Below, in pieces: positions 25,075 through 32,792 of a DNA stretch of 41,309 bases. The DNA lies in the NCBI GenBank assembly GCA_016933455.1, contig JAFGAZ010000011.1, positions 1 to 41,309 of the forward strand. The letters are read 5' to 3'. Below the pieces are notes generated by a model that did not search any database, was not told the origin of the DNA, and was given only the letters and a program-made list of their open reading frames with translations. Positions within the stretch are counted from its first letter, which is position 1, and the number at the start of each line of letters is the position of its first letter. The translations under genes and the position numbers were made by a program. The stretch is from Candidatus Aenigmatarchaeota archaeon. Lineage in GTDB: Archaea; Aenigmatarchaeota; Aenigmatarchaeia; Aenigmatarchaeales; Aenigmatarchaeaceae.

Positions 25075-25803
25075 ATGTTTTTACTGCCCAAGAAAAAGCA
25101 CACCGAAGTAAAGAAGGTCTACATTCCTGTGGACCTTGTATTGAACTGCGCTTCTCAAGGGCTTTCTGAAAAGGAGATAAAAAACAGGTTGCAGAGCCAG
25201 GGCTTTTCTAGCGATGTCATTGACAGAGCTTTGAAAATTGCTGTCAAGGAGAGCGTTAATTCTGAAATGCCCCAGGTGCATGCACCTGCTCCGCCTTCAA
25301 TGCAGATGCCAGAGCCCATGGGAATGGATGTGCAAAGGCATCCCCAGCCATTGGGATACCCGCCCGAGAGGCTGGTTTCTCCAAACGAGCCAAGGCAGAT
25401 ACCTGCCCAGCAAGCAGCCCAGCCCTTTACCTTTGAGCCAACAGAAGTCAAGCAGGCAGAGAGCCCGATGGGAGAAATTACCATTGAGGAGATAATCGAG
25501 GGCATTGTCGAGGAGAAATGGCAGGAATTTGAGGAAAGGCTACTTGACTATGAGAGAAGGGACATGATGCTTCAGTCCCAGTTGGACGATTTAAGGAAGA
25601 GAATGAAGGATATTGAAGGTTCTATACACGAAAGGGAAAAGGGCCTAACTTCCAAGCTTGACGAATTCGGCGGCTCTGTTGAGCACATCGAGGGAAGGAT
25701 AGGTTCGATTGAAAAGGTGTTCAAGGATTTCTTGCCAGAGCTAACGCAAAACATCAAGAACATGTCCGAGCTTGTTGATAAGGTAAAAAACGACAGAAAC
25801 TAG
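25075..25803 (+). CDS. Coiled-coil protein with N-terminal UBA-like helical motif, 242 aa
   Basis: Residues about 20-58 (GLSEKEIKNRLQSQGFSSDV) form a three-helix 'xGLSxxEIxxxLxxQGFxxxxI' motif, like UBA/CUE-type domains seen in archaeal accessory proteins. Residues about 60-130 are a Pro/Gln/Met-rich linker. Residues about 140-235 are a coiled coil ending in SELVDKVKNDRN, which resembles the C-terminal part of ArlC/FlaC-like proteins. It has no membrane helix. The ATG directly follows the preceding stop codon, so the two are co-translated. It is likely a cytoplasmic scaffold for the ATPase/TadC motor or for positioning it. Moderate confidence in domains, low in function. Confidence 0.5.
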   Translation: MFLLPKKKHTEVKKVYIPVDLVLNCASQGLSEKEIKNRLQSQGFSSDVIDRALKIAVKESVNSEMPQVHAPAPPSMQMPEPMGMDVQRHPQPLGYPPERLVSPNEPRQIPAQQAAQPFTFEPTEVKQAESPMGEITIEEIIEGIVEEKWQEFEERLLDYERRDMMLQSQLDDLRKRMKDIEGSIHEREKGLTSKLDEFGGSVEHIEGRIGSIEKVFKDFLPELTQNIKNMSELVDKVKNDRN

Positions 25804-25883
25804 TTTGAAATATTCTTTCGAGTTGTTTTGAAAAGATAAAGAAAAAACAAAATGTCACTGAAATCACTAGTCTTTTGGATGTA

Positions 25884-26423
25884 TTACTTACTGTCTTTCA
25901 ACATCCACAAGACTGCTGCACCGACAATGACCAATATCCATGGCACAGTTCCTATTGAAGGTAAGGACGTTAGTCCTATCAACTGTGCTCCGCCAGAGAA
26001 CCAAAACAACACTGCGGTTAGTCCTACTATTACCAAACCAATTGTTGTTCCATGTACTTGAAGTATGTTGTATGTTCCCTTTATATTGCCCTTTTCGTCT
26101 TTATCTGCGAAAACAGGACCTACAGCATATGTCATAGATATTGCAACCAATGCTCCTATGATCAATACTATTAGACCTGTGGACATTGTTGCTATCGTTG
26201 TTATCAAAGCTGCTGGTGCTGCCATTATGACGAAAAATCCTATTGCCATTGATATCAGCGCAGATGCTTTCTTGTCTATTATTTTCAAAGTTGTCATTGT
26301 TGCGTAAGTTACTGCGAATGCTAATACCCACAATAGTATTTCTGGCAATCCGAAACCGCTTGTTAAAGCACAAGCAGTTCCTGGTTGGCAAACCATGTTT
26401 ATTAAGTTAGTCATTTTTTTCAC
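25884..26423 (-). CDS. Five-helix membrane protein (paralogue A), 179 aa
   Basis: About five membrane helices (residues about 26-45, 55-75, 80-100, 125-145, 155-173) follow a polar N-terminus with CQPGTAC. The segment ILLWVLAFAVTYATMTTLKI and the following KKASALISMAIGFFV match the same positions of the proteins at 26441 and 27049. The hydrophilic loop GPVFADKDEKGNIKG lies between helices 3 and 4 and the protein ends LKDSK. AGGTGAA is ahead of the ATG. I do not recognise the family. It may be a small membrane component of the adjacent filament or secretion system. Confidence 0.5.
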   Translation of the reverse strand: MKKMTNLINMVCQPGTACALTSGFGLPEILLWVLAFAVTYATMTTLKIIDKKASALISMAIGFFVIMAAPAALITTIATMSTGLIVLIIGALVAISMTYAVGPVFADKDEKGNIKGTYNILQVHGTTIGLVIVGLTAVLFWFSGGAQLIGLTSLPSIGTVPWILVIVGAAVLWMLKDSK

Positions 26424-26440
26424 CTATTTTTTTGTCAAAA

Positions 26441-26995
26441 CTATTTGCTCTCCTTTACAAGTATCCAAATAGTTGCGACCATGATTACGAGGAAAAACAC
26501 TATTGCTAACAGAGGGTCTGAAAGCGAAAGTGCGAATGATGGGAGGTTGAGTATGCTAAGACCTCCAAGTCCTATGAATATGAGGATGAATAGCACTACA
26601 AGACTTCCTCCGAAAAACTTTGTGTTTTTGGAAAGTATTTCTTTTGTTCCTGTCAATTCCAATACTATCAATGTAAGTATAACGCCAAATGCGACCACTA
26701 TAGATGCTGTTGTTAGGCTGCTTACAAAGTTGGCTGCCTGTGTTCCCGCGGCTGCGACCAAAACCATGAAAGCTGCTACAATGGATATAACGCCTCTTAC
26801 TGAGACTGCCTTTGGTATGCTAAGGTGTGAAAGCACACCGTATACTACTGCCAATGTCAAAAGCCAAAGCAAGACTAGTTGAAAGCCGGCTGCTCTAAGG
26901 CCCAAAATCATATTTTCTATAGGATTTGCGGCAAATACTGGTGTTGCTGCAAGCAGCATGCCGACCAAAATTGATATGATTTTTTTATGTTCCAT
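26441..26995 (-). CDS. Five-helix membrane protein with signal peptide (paralogue B), 184 aa
   Basis: It begins with a Sec-type signal (MEHKKIISILVGMLLAATPV, likely cleaved after FAA) and has five further hydrophobic segments. The pattern LVLLWLLTLAVVYGVLSHL ... RGVISIVAAFMVL lines up with the neighbours A and C, and the C-terminus WILVKESK resembles the WMLKDSK of A. It is the first gene of a leftward unit starting at the TATA box and inverted repeats at 26998-27043. It is followed 17 bases later by gene A. No catalytic residues were seen. The family is unknown to me. Confidence 0.5.
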   Translation of the reverse strand: MEHKKIISILVGMLLAATPVFAANPIENMILGLRAAGFQLVLLWLLTLAVVYGVLSHLSIPKAVSVRGVISIVAAFMVLVAAAGTQAANFVSSLTTASIVVAFGVILTLIVLELTGTKEILSKNTKFFGGSLVVLFILIFIGLGGLSILNLPSFALSLSDPLLAIVFFLVIMVATIWILVKESK

Positions 26996-26997
26996 AT

Positions 26998-27043
26998 TTA
27001 CTACCTTATAGTAATATATTACTAAGAACTTACATATAAAGCT
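26998..27043 (-). promoter_or_regulatory. Promoter with TTACTA/TAGTAA operator, copy 1
   Basis: A TATA box (AGCTTTATAT on the minus strand, 27034-27043) is followed by TTACTA-N5-TAGTAA-N4-TTACTA: inverted repeats at 26998-27014 and a perfect 16-base palindrome at 27009-27024. The same TATA flank (13 identical bases) and a similar inverted repeat recur at 29120-29163. They lie between the TATA box and the ATG, where a repressor could block transcription. Confidence 0.6.
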
Positions 27044-27048
27044 ATCGT

Positions 27049-27528
27049 TTAACTTTTCTGGGGTTTTCCAGAACCGATCTTATACGCCGACCAGAATATT
27101 GTTATAATCAAGGCCATTGAAACCAAAATAATTAGATTTTCCCCGTTTCCTATGAACGGAACGTTTGGGAAAGAATTTGCATAAACAAAACTCAAAGAAA
27201 GCAGAACAAATAGTATTGCGCCGTATACTACAAGAGAATCTTCGAAAGAATTGGCTCCGCCTATTATCATTATTCTGAAAACAAAAATTACAAAAAACAT
27301 TGCTATGAAAAATAACGCTATTAGACCGAAATTCGCCCACAAGAACCCTATAAAACCTGGGAAAGAAAGGGCAAAAAATGATAAAGAAAAGGATATTATA
27401 AAATTCACAGCTTTGTTTCTAAATATCCTGGAAAAATCTAGCACACCGAATACGACTGCTAGAGAGAAAATAAACGGGACTAGATAATATGTTGTCTGTA
27501 ATGCGGAAAAATCAAATATTAGGCTCAA
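27049..27528 (-). CDS. Five-helix membrane protein (paralogue C), 159 aa
   Basis: The start is TTG at 27528, supported by GTGATT three bases ahead and a 4-base gap after the upstream stop. Five membrane helices are visible. YYLVPFIFSLAVVFGVLDF and NKAVNFIISFSLSFFAL match helices 1 and 2 of paralogues A and B. The C-terminus is short and basic (GSGKPQKS). It lies downstream of the 189-residue protein in the same unit. The three paralogues side by side suggest a membrane complex with related but different subunits. Function is unknown. Confidence 0.5.
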   Translation of the reverse strand: MSLIFDFSALQTTYYLVPFIFSLAVVFGVLDFSRIFRNKAVNFIISFSLSFFALSFPGFIGFLWANFGLIALFFIAMFFVIFVFRIMIIGGANSFEDSLVVYGAILFVLLSLSFVYANSFPNVPFIGNGENLIILVSMALIITIFWSAYKIGSGKPQKS

Positions 27529-27532
27529 TGAA

Positions 27533-28102
27533 TCACTTGTCTAATTTTTTAATCTCCCTTTTTAGCTCAAACTCCCTACCTCTAAGCCTGTTATAGACTT
27601 CTGCAGCACCTGGATTGTGGTCAATACTATTTTTGTATTGTTTCATTTCATTTCTAACATGTTTTAGCTCTTCTTCTAGCAATTCTATCTCCTTTTCTCT
27701 TCCCGCATTTCTTCCCATTGTATATGCCAATTTGCCTGCAGAACCTGCCAAATTTTTTGCCGTGTAAGGGTGGATTATCCTGGTTATGAAAAACAGGAAA
27801 ATGGCTATGACTAGAGATATCCAGAACCATGTTTGAAAAAGCGGTATTAGAAAACTGCCATACCATCCTTGTGTAACTATGAAAATGTATGTTACTGTAA
27901 TTATAAGATATCTGAGGCCCTTGTGTTCATGTGCTATTACCTGACCGAAACCCAATAGAAAAAGGAAAAGTATCGCGTGTGGTAAAAGAATGAGGTTTAT
28001 TATTTGGTCTGATATGGAATTATAATTGTTAATTAGACTTGGGCTGATTTTTAATAACTCGACAAATAATAAATTGAATAAATCCACACTAGCTATTGAC
28101 AT
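27533..28102 (-). CDS. Membrane protein with coiled-coil C-terminus, 189 aa
   Basis: Three to four hydrophobic helices occupy residues about 35-60, 66-84 and 90-118, followed by a basic loop (HPYTAKNLAGSAGKLAYTMG). Residues about 130-189 form a charged helical segment suited to a coiled coil (EIELLEEELKHVRNEMKQYK). A TATA box at 28123-28134 lies about 26 bases before the ATG, giving a leaderless message shared with paralogue C. The family is not recognised. The cytoplasmic coiled coil could contact the soluble coiled-coil proteins at 24700-25803; this is inference. Confidence 0.5.
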   Translation of the reverse strand: MSIASVDLFNLLFVELLKISPSLINNYNSISDQIINLILLPHAILFLFLLGFGQVIAHEHKGLRYLIITVTYIFIVTQGWYGSFLIPLFQTWFWISLVIAIFLFFITRIIHPYTAKNLAGSAGKLAYTMGRNAGREKEIELLEEELKHVRNEMKQYKNSIDHNPGAAEVYNRLRGREFELKREIKKLDK

Positions 28103-28217
28103 AAAAATTCTATAAACTATTTGAAATATAAATCAAACAGTTTGAATGATTTGTTTATTCTAGTTTTTTTGTCTAGAATGCGATAAATCCGACATCTTAG
28201 TATATACTAGTTTTTCT
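28103..28217. promoter_or_regulatory. Intergenic region with TATA box and small inverted repeat
   Basis: It contains the leftward TATA box (minus-strand GATTTATATTTC, 28123-28134) for the gene starting at 28102 and a 7-base inverted repeat ATTCTAG/CTAGAAT around a 9-base loop at 28157-28179. The repeat might be a weak terminator for the 295-residue gene or a regulator site. Confidence 0.5.
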
Positions 28218-29105
28218 TCAAAATCTATGTTTTTGAGAATTTCTTCCATTATTGTTCTTTGATGCTGAGTATTTATCGCTGAAATTTACATTAGGTCCTG
28301 TATTAGCAACAGCCCTACTTTTGAATTTATACAATTCTATGTCAGCTGATTTCAAAGAGCTTCTAATTTGTTCCATATATTTTCTAAACTCAGTTTGTGT
28401 CTGTATATTGCTTAATTTTGTCATTTCCAGATCTTTCATGTGACTTTTTTGCGCTTCCACTTTTTCATAACCTTTATTAGAGAAATCACAATAAACGAAA
28501 TTGTCACTATTCTTCTTGTAATAAAATCCGTCTGTTATGCCTTTGGCAAAAGACGATTTGCTTCTTTTTGTTGTTGCTTTTGTTGGTTTCAAAGGTTTTT
28601 TTTGTTCAGTAATTTTTTCGGTAGGTTTTATTTTTACGCCATTTCTTTTTGCTTCTTCGTAATCTTCATATTCTTTCATAAGTTCGAAACCAATTGGATA
28701 TTTTTGCTTTATACCGTTTATAATTCCTTTAGCATTATCTTTTGCATCAGAAAGTCCGTTTCTGTACCTATAAACAGGATTAATAATTAAAGTCAAATAA
28801 TCAAACAAGGCGGCAACAGAATCCTTTCTATCATCCATGTATTCATACCAACGAGCAGGGACATTTTGTTGTGCAATATTTTTTCTTTGAGTTACATAAT
28901 CTTCGCTCTGAAGAGATTTCAAAATATTATCAAAATCGCCTTTAGTATCTACTTTGATTATTCTTTCAGGTAGTTTATCCATCTTCCAAAGAGCTTGTGC
29001 AAGACCATTCGGATATCCGTCTAATCTAACACCGTCTATTGTATTTTCATATTCTTTTCTCTTTTCCCAATTTTGCCCTGTTTCTACTTGAATAACCTGA
29101 GACAT
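28218..29105 (-). CDS. Basic soluble protein of unknown family, 295 aa
   Basis: A hydrophilic protein without signal or membrane helix. Residues 1-130 look folded (GVRLDGYPNGLAQALWKMDK; RWYEYMDDRKDSVAALFDYL). Residues about 165-190 are Lys/Thr/Pro-rich (KKPLKPTKATTKRSK) and the C-terminal 25 residues are polar and basic, so both may be disordered. I do not recognise the family. The gene has its own promoter with an operator-like repeat shared with the membrane gene at 26995, which suggests co-regulation with the paralogue cluster. The DNA or RNA affinity hinted by its charge is only a possibility. Confidence 0.5.
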   Translation of the reverse strand: MSQVIQVETGQNWEKRKEYENTIDGVRLDGYPNGLAQALWKMDKLPERIIKVDTKGDFDNILKSLQSEDYVTQRKNIAQQNVPARWYEYMDDRKDSVAALFDYLTLIINPVYRYRNGLSDAKDNAKGIINGIKQKYPIGFELMKEYEDYEEAKRNGVKIKPTEKITEQKKPLKPTKATTKRSKSSFAKGITDGFYYKKNSDNFVYCDFSNKGYEKVEAQKSHMKDLEMTKLSNIQTQTEFRKYMEQIRSSLKSADIELYKFKSRAVANTGPNVNFSDKYSASKNNNGRNSQKHRF

Positions 29106-29119
29106 ACTATCACTATTAT

Positions 29120-29163
29120 TAACTACCTAATAGTAATTATTTCATCTAGAATATAAAGCTATC
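29120..29163 (-). promoter_or_regulatory. Promoter with TTACTA/TAGTTA operator, copy 2
   Basis: Minus strand: GATAGCTTTATAT, identical over 13 bases to copy 1, followed by TTACTA-TTAGG-TAGTTA (29120-29136), an inverted repeat with one mismatch. In copy 1 the middle five bases are TAAGG. It drives the 295-residue protein gene. Confidence 0.6.
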
Positions 29164-29398
29164 ATCTTATAGTAAAGACTTCCAGTTCCTCACAAAGCTC
29201 AAGAATGGCCCATGCCCAGACTATGGCTTCGTAGCTCTTCAAATCATTGCCTATTTCAAGAAAGTGCTTGGAGTCCGCAATGTATGCATTCATGTTGGTT
29301 AGCATTTCCTGGCCTTTTTCATCCTTAACTTCAATCCTTCCAACCATAGGCTCTATCTTTTCTGTCATTTCTTTTATCTCTTTTAGCATCAAATTCAT
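29162..29398 (-). CDS. DUF357 family protein, 78 aa
   Basis: A small helical protein matching archaeal DUF357 (PF04010): a first helix of acidic and hydrophobic residues, then MNAYIADSKHFLEIGNDLKS followed by EAIVWAWAILELCEEL, the typical 'YxxDSxxFLexGdxxxAlaaxxYA' shape. The usual length is about 75-90, so it is complete. Its ATG overlaps the stop of dph5 (ATGA), so it is translated from the same message. The biochemical role of DUF357 is not known to me. Confidence 0.8.
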   Translation of the reverse strand: MNLMLKEIKEMTEKIEPMVGRIEVKDEKGQEMLTNMNAYIADSKHFLEIGNDLKSYEAIVWAWAILELCEELEVFTIR

Positions 29399-30114
29399 CT
29401 AAGCATCTCCAAAAAGTCCTTTTCGCTAAAATGCAGCTTTCCTGGTATTATTATGACTGCAGGAAGCTCTATTTGCTTGTTTATCAGGTTCCTAACACTG
29501 TCAAAGAAAAGGCTAGAATCCCCTCCAGCCCTTGAGAAGACCACCAAATCGTCTGTTTCCTTGACGAGTTTTGCTTTCTTTAGCATTTTCAAAGCATCTG
29601 GAATGGTCAGATTGACGTTTACTTCCCTGTCAATGTCCAATAAAAGCAAAGTGTGCAAATCCTGCTTCTTATTGCCTTTTATGGTCTTTTTGACGTTCTC
29701 AAGCTTGCCAGACATTGCTATTGTGGCAGTTTTTCCGAACTTGTAGAGCTGAAGGCCGGTTTCGCCTATTGCAGAGAATATGGAAGCATTATGGATTATT
29801 TTAAAGGGAATCTTTCTTCTTTTGGCATCATAAACAAGGTTTATGTGGGTTGTTGCTGAAAGCGGGTCTCCTGGAACAAACACAGCAACATCCTTTTCCT
29901 TGGCTTCTTCAATTATGAAATCAGACTTTTCCTCCAAATCCTTTCTTTTCAAAGGAGTGACTGTTTTTCCAAGCACCTCTTCTAGGCCCTTTAAAGATCC
30001 ATTCCAAACATTTGTATAGAGCTCAACGTAGCAGTCGCATTTCTTGGCTATTTCAACTGCTTTTAGTGATAAATCCATCTCATCATTGAGCCCAAGGCCT
30101 ATCAGATACAGCAT
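29395..30114 (-). CDS. dph5: Diphthine synthase Dph5
   Basis: A SAM-dependent methyltransferase of the tetrapyrrole-methylase fold that methylates the modified His of elongation factor 2 on the way to diphthamide. It shows MLYLIGLGLNDEMDLSLKAV at the start, VFVPGDPLSATTH near residue 95 (the GDP loop), and IIHNASIFSAIGETGLQLYK near 124, all classic Dph5 motifs. At 239 residues it is slightly short of the usual about 260. The TATA box at 30135-30147 lies 27 bases ahead, so the message should start at or beside the ATG. It is coupled to DUF357 downstream. Confidence 0.95.
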   Translation of the reverse strand: MLYLIGLGLNDEMDLSLKAVEIAKKCDCYVELYTNVWNGSLKGLEEVLGKTVTPLKRKDLEEKSDFIIEEAKEKDVAVFVPGDPLSATTHINLVYDAKRRKIPFKIIHNASIFSAIGETGLQLYKFGKTATIAMSGKLENVKKTIKGNKKQDLHTLLLLDIDREVNVNLTIPDALKMLKKAKLVKETDDLVVFSRAGGDSSLFFDSVRNLINKQIELPAVIIIPGKLHFSEKDFLEMLR

Positions 30115-30134
30115 ATTTTTAATGTGGTCTCATG

Positions 30135-30147
30135 AAATATATAAAAC
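30135..30147 (-). promoter_or_regulatory. TATA box for dph5
   Basis: Minus-strand GTTTTATATATTT centred about 27 bases from the ATG at 30114. On the plus strand it abuts the ATG at 30148, which is too close to serve that gene. A weaker AT-rich element (ATATTTTTAA, about 30113-30122) could serve the rightward gene. Confidence 0.6.
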
Positions 30148-30906
30148 ATGAGAATTGCCTATGAGATTGTCGGAAGCAGGGAAAAGTCAGTTGCCATAAT
30201 AGGCTCTGATGTTAAAAATCCCAAAAAAGCTGCAGAAGAAATAATGCAAAGACATAAAGCGGTTTTGTCGGTTCTCCAGAAAACAGACAAAAGACAAGGC
30301 AAGTTCAGGCTTCATCCCTCAAGACTAATCAAGGGCAAAAGGGACACTGAGGTTGTTCACAAGGAGAACGGCTACCTAATCAAGGTCGATCCGAGAAAAA
30401 GCTACTTTTCTCCAAGGGAAGCAACAGAAAGGCAAAGAATCGTTGAAAAGGTTAAAGGAGATGAGAACGTCTTGGTCATGTTCTCGGGCGTTGCGCCGTT
30501 TGCAATAGCCATTGCCAAAAAGCATCCCCATACCAAGATAACCTGCGTTGAGATGAACCTTGAGGCTGTAAAGTACGCTGTGAAAAGCGTGCACCTAAAC
30601 AGGCTAACCAATGTCAAGAACATATGCTGGGATGTGAGAAAGTCAAGGAATTTGGGCATTTTTGACAGGATAATAATGCCTTTGCCGGAAACTGCTATTG
30701 AATTTATTGATGTGGCAGTCCTTCATTCCAAGAAGGGAACCATAATTCATCTTTACGGGTTTTCCAAGGGCTTTGCTGAACTTGAGAAAAAGGTCAAGGA
30801 GAAAGCCAAGATATACAATTTCAAATACAAGATAGTTGGCAGGCAAAAAGTGCTTCCATTCTCTCCTGGGGTTTCCAAGAACAGGCTTGATATCAAGGTT
30901 TTGTAA
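30148..30906 (+). CDS. Trm5-like tRNA m1G37 methyltransferase, short form, 252 aa
   Basis: The Met-10/Trm5 family adds the N1-methyl to G37 of tRNA. Seen here: YEIVG...VAIIG and RHKAVLSVLQKTDKRQGKFR of the D2 domain, SYFSPREATERQRI, then the class I SAM fold (VLVMFSGVAPFAIAIAKKHP, TCVEMNLEAVKYAVKSVHLN), MPLPETAIEF and IIHLYGF. The N-terminal D1 domain of Methanocaldococcus Trm5 (about 80 residues) is absent. The LP motif is preceded by Pro, where the Methanocaldococcus enzyme has Asn. The end overlaps the convergent taw2 gene by 14 bases. The family is sure; exact substrate (G37 or a wyosine intermediate) is not. Confidence 0.85.
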   Translation: MRIAYEIVGSREKSVAIIGSDVKNPKKAAEEIMQRHKAVLSVLQKTDKRQGKFRLHPSRLIKGKRDTEVVHKENGYLIKVDPRKSYFSPREATERQRIVEKVKGDENVLVMFSGVAPFAIAIAKKHPHTKITCVEMNLEAVKYAVKSVHLNRLTNVKNICWDVRKSRNLGIFDRIIMPLPETAIEFIDVAVLHSKKGTIIHLYGFSKGFAELEKKVKEKAKIYNFKYKIVGRQKVLPFSPGVSKNRLDIKVL

Positions 30907-31726
30907 TTTTCAAGTCGAAAACATAGTGGCAAGTGTTCGGGGAATATGACTTTATCTTCACAATTTTTAGGAACTTTATTTTCACATTGTGTTTTCCTGC
31001 TATTTTTTCTAACTTTTCCTTGACAGTTTCAGGATCTTTGGCATTTCTGTGAAAATGAATTGTGCAGTTTTTCCTGGCCATTCTAAATGCATGCGGCAGG
31101 AACTTTTCCGTGTCAAAGATATAGCCCATAACTATCCTGTTAGCAGTGTTTTCCAATAGTTTGGACATTTTGCGACAGTCGCCTTCTAGTATCTCGACCT
31201 TGCCTTCCACATTGTTTAGGAAAGTATTCTTTCTTAAAAACTCTACTGCCTTTGGGTTTATGTCTATTGCGTATATCTTCCTTGGTTTGCAGTGCTTTGC
31301 CATGAAAATCGTCCAGTAGCCAATTCCTGCGAACATGTCGACTATTGTTTCTTTCGGTTTTGCAAGCTCTGCCATTCTCTTTCTTTCGTTTTTGTTGCCT
31401 TTGGACCACATCGACTGGGAGACATCTATTAGGAACTGGCAGCCGTGCTCTTTGTGTACAGTTAAAGTGTTTTTTTCTCCTGCTATTATCTCAAGTTCAG
31501 GCTTTCTTGTTATAGGCCCAAGCCTTTTGAAACGGCAAACTGTCTTGATGTGCGGGAAAATCTTGATTATTGCCTTTCCAATAAGCTTTCTTTGCCTTAC
31601 CAGCTTGCTGTCCAGTTTCACTATCAGAATGTCTCCTATTATCTGATAGCCTCCTGGAAGAAGTCCAAGCTTCTCTTCTGGCATCTTGCCTGCAAGCTCC
31701 TTTTGAAGAATGTTGCTAAAAGCCAT
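30893..31726 (-). CDS. taw2: Taw2-like wyosine aminocarboxypropyltransferase, 277 aa
   Basis: Related to Trm5 but with Taw2 marks: YQIIGDILIVKL and RKLIGKAI near the start, VDMFAGIGYWTIFMAKH (GYWT in place of the GPF/APF of Trm5) near residue 145, YAIDINPKAVEFLRKN, and MGYIFDTEKFL where Trm5 has a 'LP' motif. Taw2 transfers the 3-amino-3-carboxypropyl group from SAM to the tricyclic base at position 37 of tRNA-Phe. The length is normal for archaeal Taw2. It is convergent with the Trm5-like gene that would provide the first step. Neither Taw1 nor Taw3 is in the window. Confidence 0.85.
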   Translation of the reverse strand: MAFSNILQKELAGKMPEEKLGLLPGGYQIIGDILIVKLDSKLVRQRKLIGKAIIKIFPHIKTVCRFKRLGPITRKPELEIIAGEKNTLTVHKEHGCQFLIDVSQSMWSKGNKNERKRMAELAKPKETIVDMFAGIGYWTIFMAKHCKPRKIYAIDINPKAVEFLRKNTFLNNVEGKVEILEGDCRKMSKLLENTANRIVMGYIFDTEKFLPHAFRMARKNCTIHFHRNAKDPETVKEKLEKIAGKHNVKIKFLKIVKIKSYSPNTCHYVFDLKITKP

Positions 31727-31750
31727 AATATTCCTTGGTCTTATGTTGTT

Positions 31751-31763
31751 AAAAAAAAGAAAG
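31751..31763 (-). terminator. T-rich terminator of the small four-helix gene
   Basis: About 40 bases past the stop at 31797 the minus strand reads TTTCTTTTTTTT, preceded by a pyrimidine-rich run. Archaeal transcription commonly ends at such T tracts. No hairpin is needed or seen. Confidence 0.5.
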
Positions 31764-31796
31764 GAGGGGGTGTTTTTCTAAAAAGATAATATGTCA

Positions 31797-32174
31797 CTAG
31801 AACTTTGTAGAAGCTGAAGTCCAAAGTGCCTTTAGGGCAATTAAGACTGCTGCTGGTACTACTAGCACACCTATGTAGTTCACTATTGCCATCATGTAGC
31901 TACCTATGTACATGACGTTCTCGAATGCCGCTCCTGCGCCGCCTGCTGCCATTAAGGCAACAACAGACAAAAGGAACATGTTGACGTCTGACTTGTCAAT
32001 ACTTCCGACGCCAAGTGCACCGAGCAAACCAATGATGAAACCCATCACTGCTAAAACACCCGTTACCATTGCCGAATCGATACTAGGAACCAATCCGGAT
32101 ACAACTGATATCAAAATACCTAGTACAAAAAGCCATCCACTTGCTTTGACCCATCCTGTTTGCTTTTTGGCCAT
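31797..32174 (-). CDS. Small four-helix membrane protein, 125 aa
   Basis: A glycine/alanine-rich protein with four hydrophobic segments (residues about 13-31, 36-58, 67-85, 93-117) and a basic N-terminus (MAKKQTGWVKASGW). AGGTGAAATT precedes the ATG. Its message ends at a T tract at 31751-31763 and it stands alone. It differs from the paralogue trio at 25884-27528, though helix composition is similar. I do not recognise a family and see no catalytic or binding motifs. Confidence 0.5.
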   Translation of the reverse strand: MAKKQTGWVKASGWLFVLGILISVVSGLVPSIDSAMVTGVLAVMGFIIGLLGALGVGSIDKSDVNMFLLSVVALMAAGGAGAAFENVMYIGSYMMAIVNYIGVLVVPAAVLIALKALWTSASTKF

Positions 32175-32246
32175 AATTTCACCTATAATTCCTATTCGAA
32201 AGCCGCTTATTAAACATAACTTCGTCAGATGCAGAACTGGAAAATT

Positions 32247-32792
32247 TTAAATACCCTCTGAAAAGACAATTGCTTGGAATTTGTAGAGCTTTGATGACGA
32301 ATCCTTCCATGCATCCCCGTGAAGACCCGCCTTGTAGCACAGATTTTCAAGATACTCTTCCAAATTCCATTTCTGCTCTATTGGAACCTGGGGTAAGAAA
32401 AGGCCGCTGAACATGCTGCTCCTGATTATCAAACCGTCCTTGCCTAATTCTATTTCCTTTTCATAGTCTTCTGGTTTTGTTTCTATTAGCTTGGGTTCTG
32501 TCAGAATGGAAACCTCGATTCTAATGTCTTTTAGCTCCTCTTTTCTTAGGGGCTCAAATCTCGGGTCCTGGCAAACAAGCCGCGAAGCATCGACTATGTT
32601 TTCCACCATTGTCTTTTCCGGATAAGGAAAGCCTATGCACCCCCTTAGTTCGCCTTTTTTGAACAAAGTTACAAAAACGCCCCTTTTCTCATCCGCTTCC
32701 TTGGGCCTTTCTTTTGGAATTTCGATTCTTTTTCCTGTTTTTGCGAATTCTTCCACAGCCCTTCTTGCTAGTTTTAGAACAAATTCTTTCAT
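32247..32792 (-). CDS. AMMECR1 family protein, 181 aa
   Basis: It matches AMMECR1 (PF01871), a conserved protein found in archaea and eukaryotes. Seen are the strictly conserved LRGCIGFPYPE near residue 56, DPRFEPLRKEEL, IEVSILTEPKLI and the ending GLFLPQVPIEQKW-N. The length is typical. AMMECR1 is often near MEMO and radical SAM genes; here it is tied instead to a Ca2+ ATPase, its ATG overlapping that gene's stop by four bases (ATGA). The molecular role is not established; identity is secure. Confidence 0.95.
   Translation of the reverse strand: MKEFVLKLARRAVEEFAKTGKRIEIPKERPKEADEKRGVFVTLFKKGELRGCIGFPYPEKTMVENIVDASRLVCQDPRFEPLRKEELKDIRIEVSILTEPKLIETKPEDYEKEIELGKDGLIIRSSMFSGLFLPQVPIEQKWNLEEYLENLCYKAGLHGDAWKDSSSKLYKFQAIVFSEGI

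Noticed and set aside
28157-28179. Inverted repeat as a terminator
   Set aside because: The 7-base stem is short and is not followed by a T tract on the minus strand. It is kept only as a possible site.
30135-30147. TATA box for the rightward Trm5-like gene
   Set aside because: It is directly next to the ATG at 30148, too close for that gene, while it is at the right distance from dph5.
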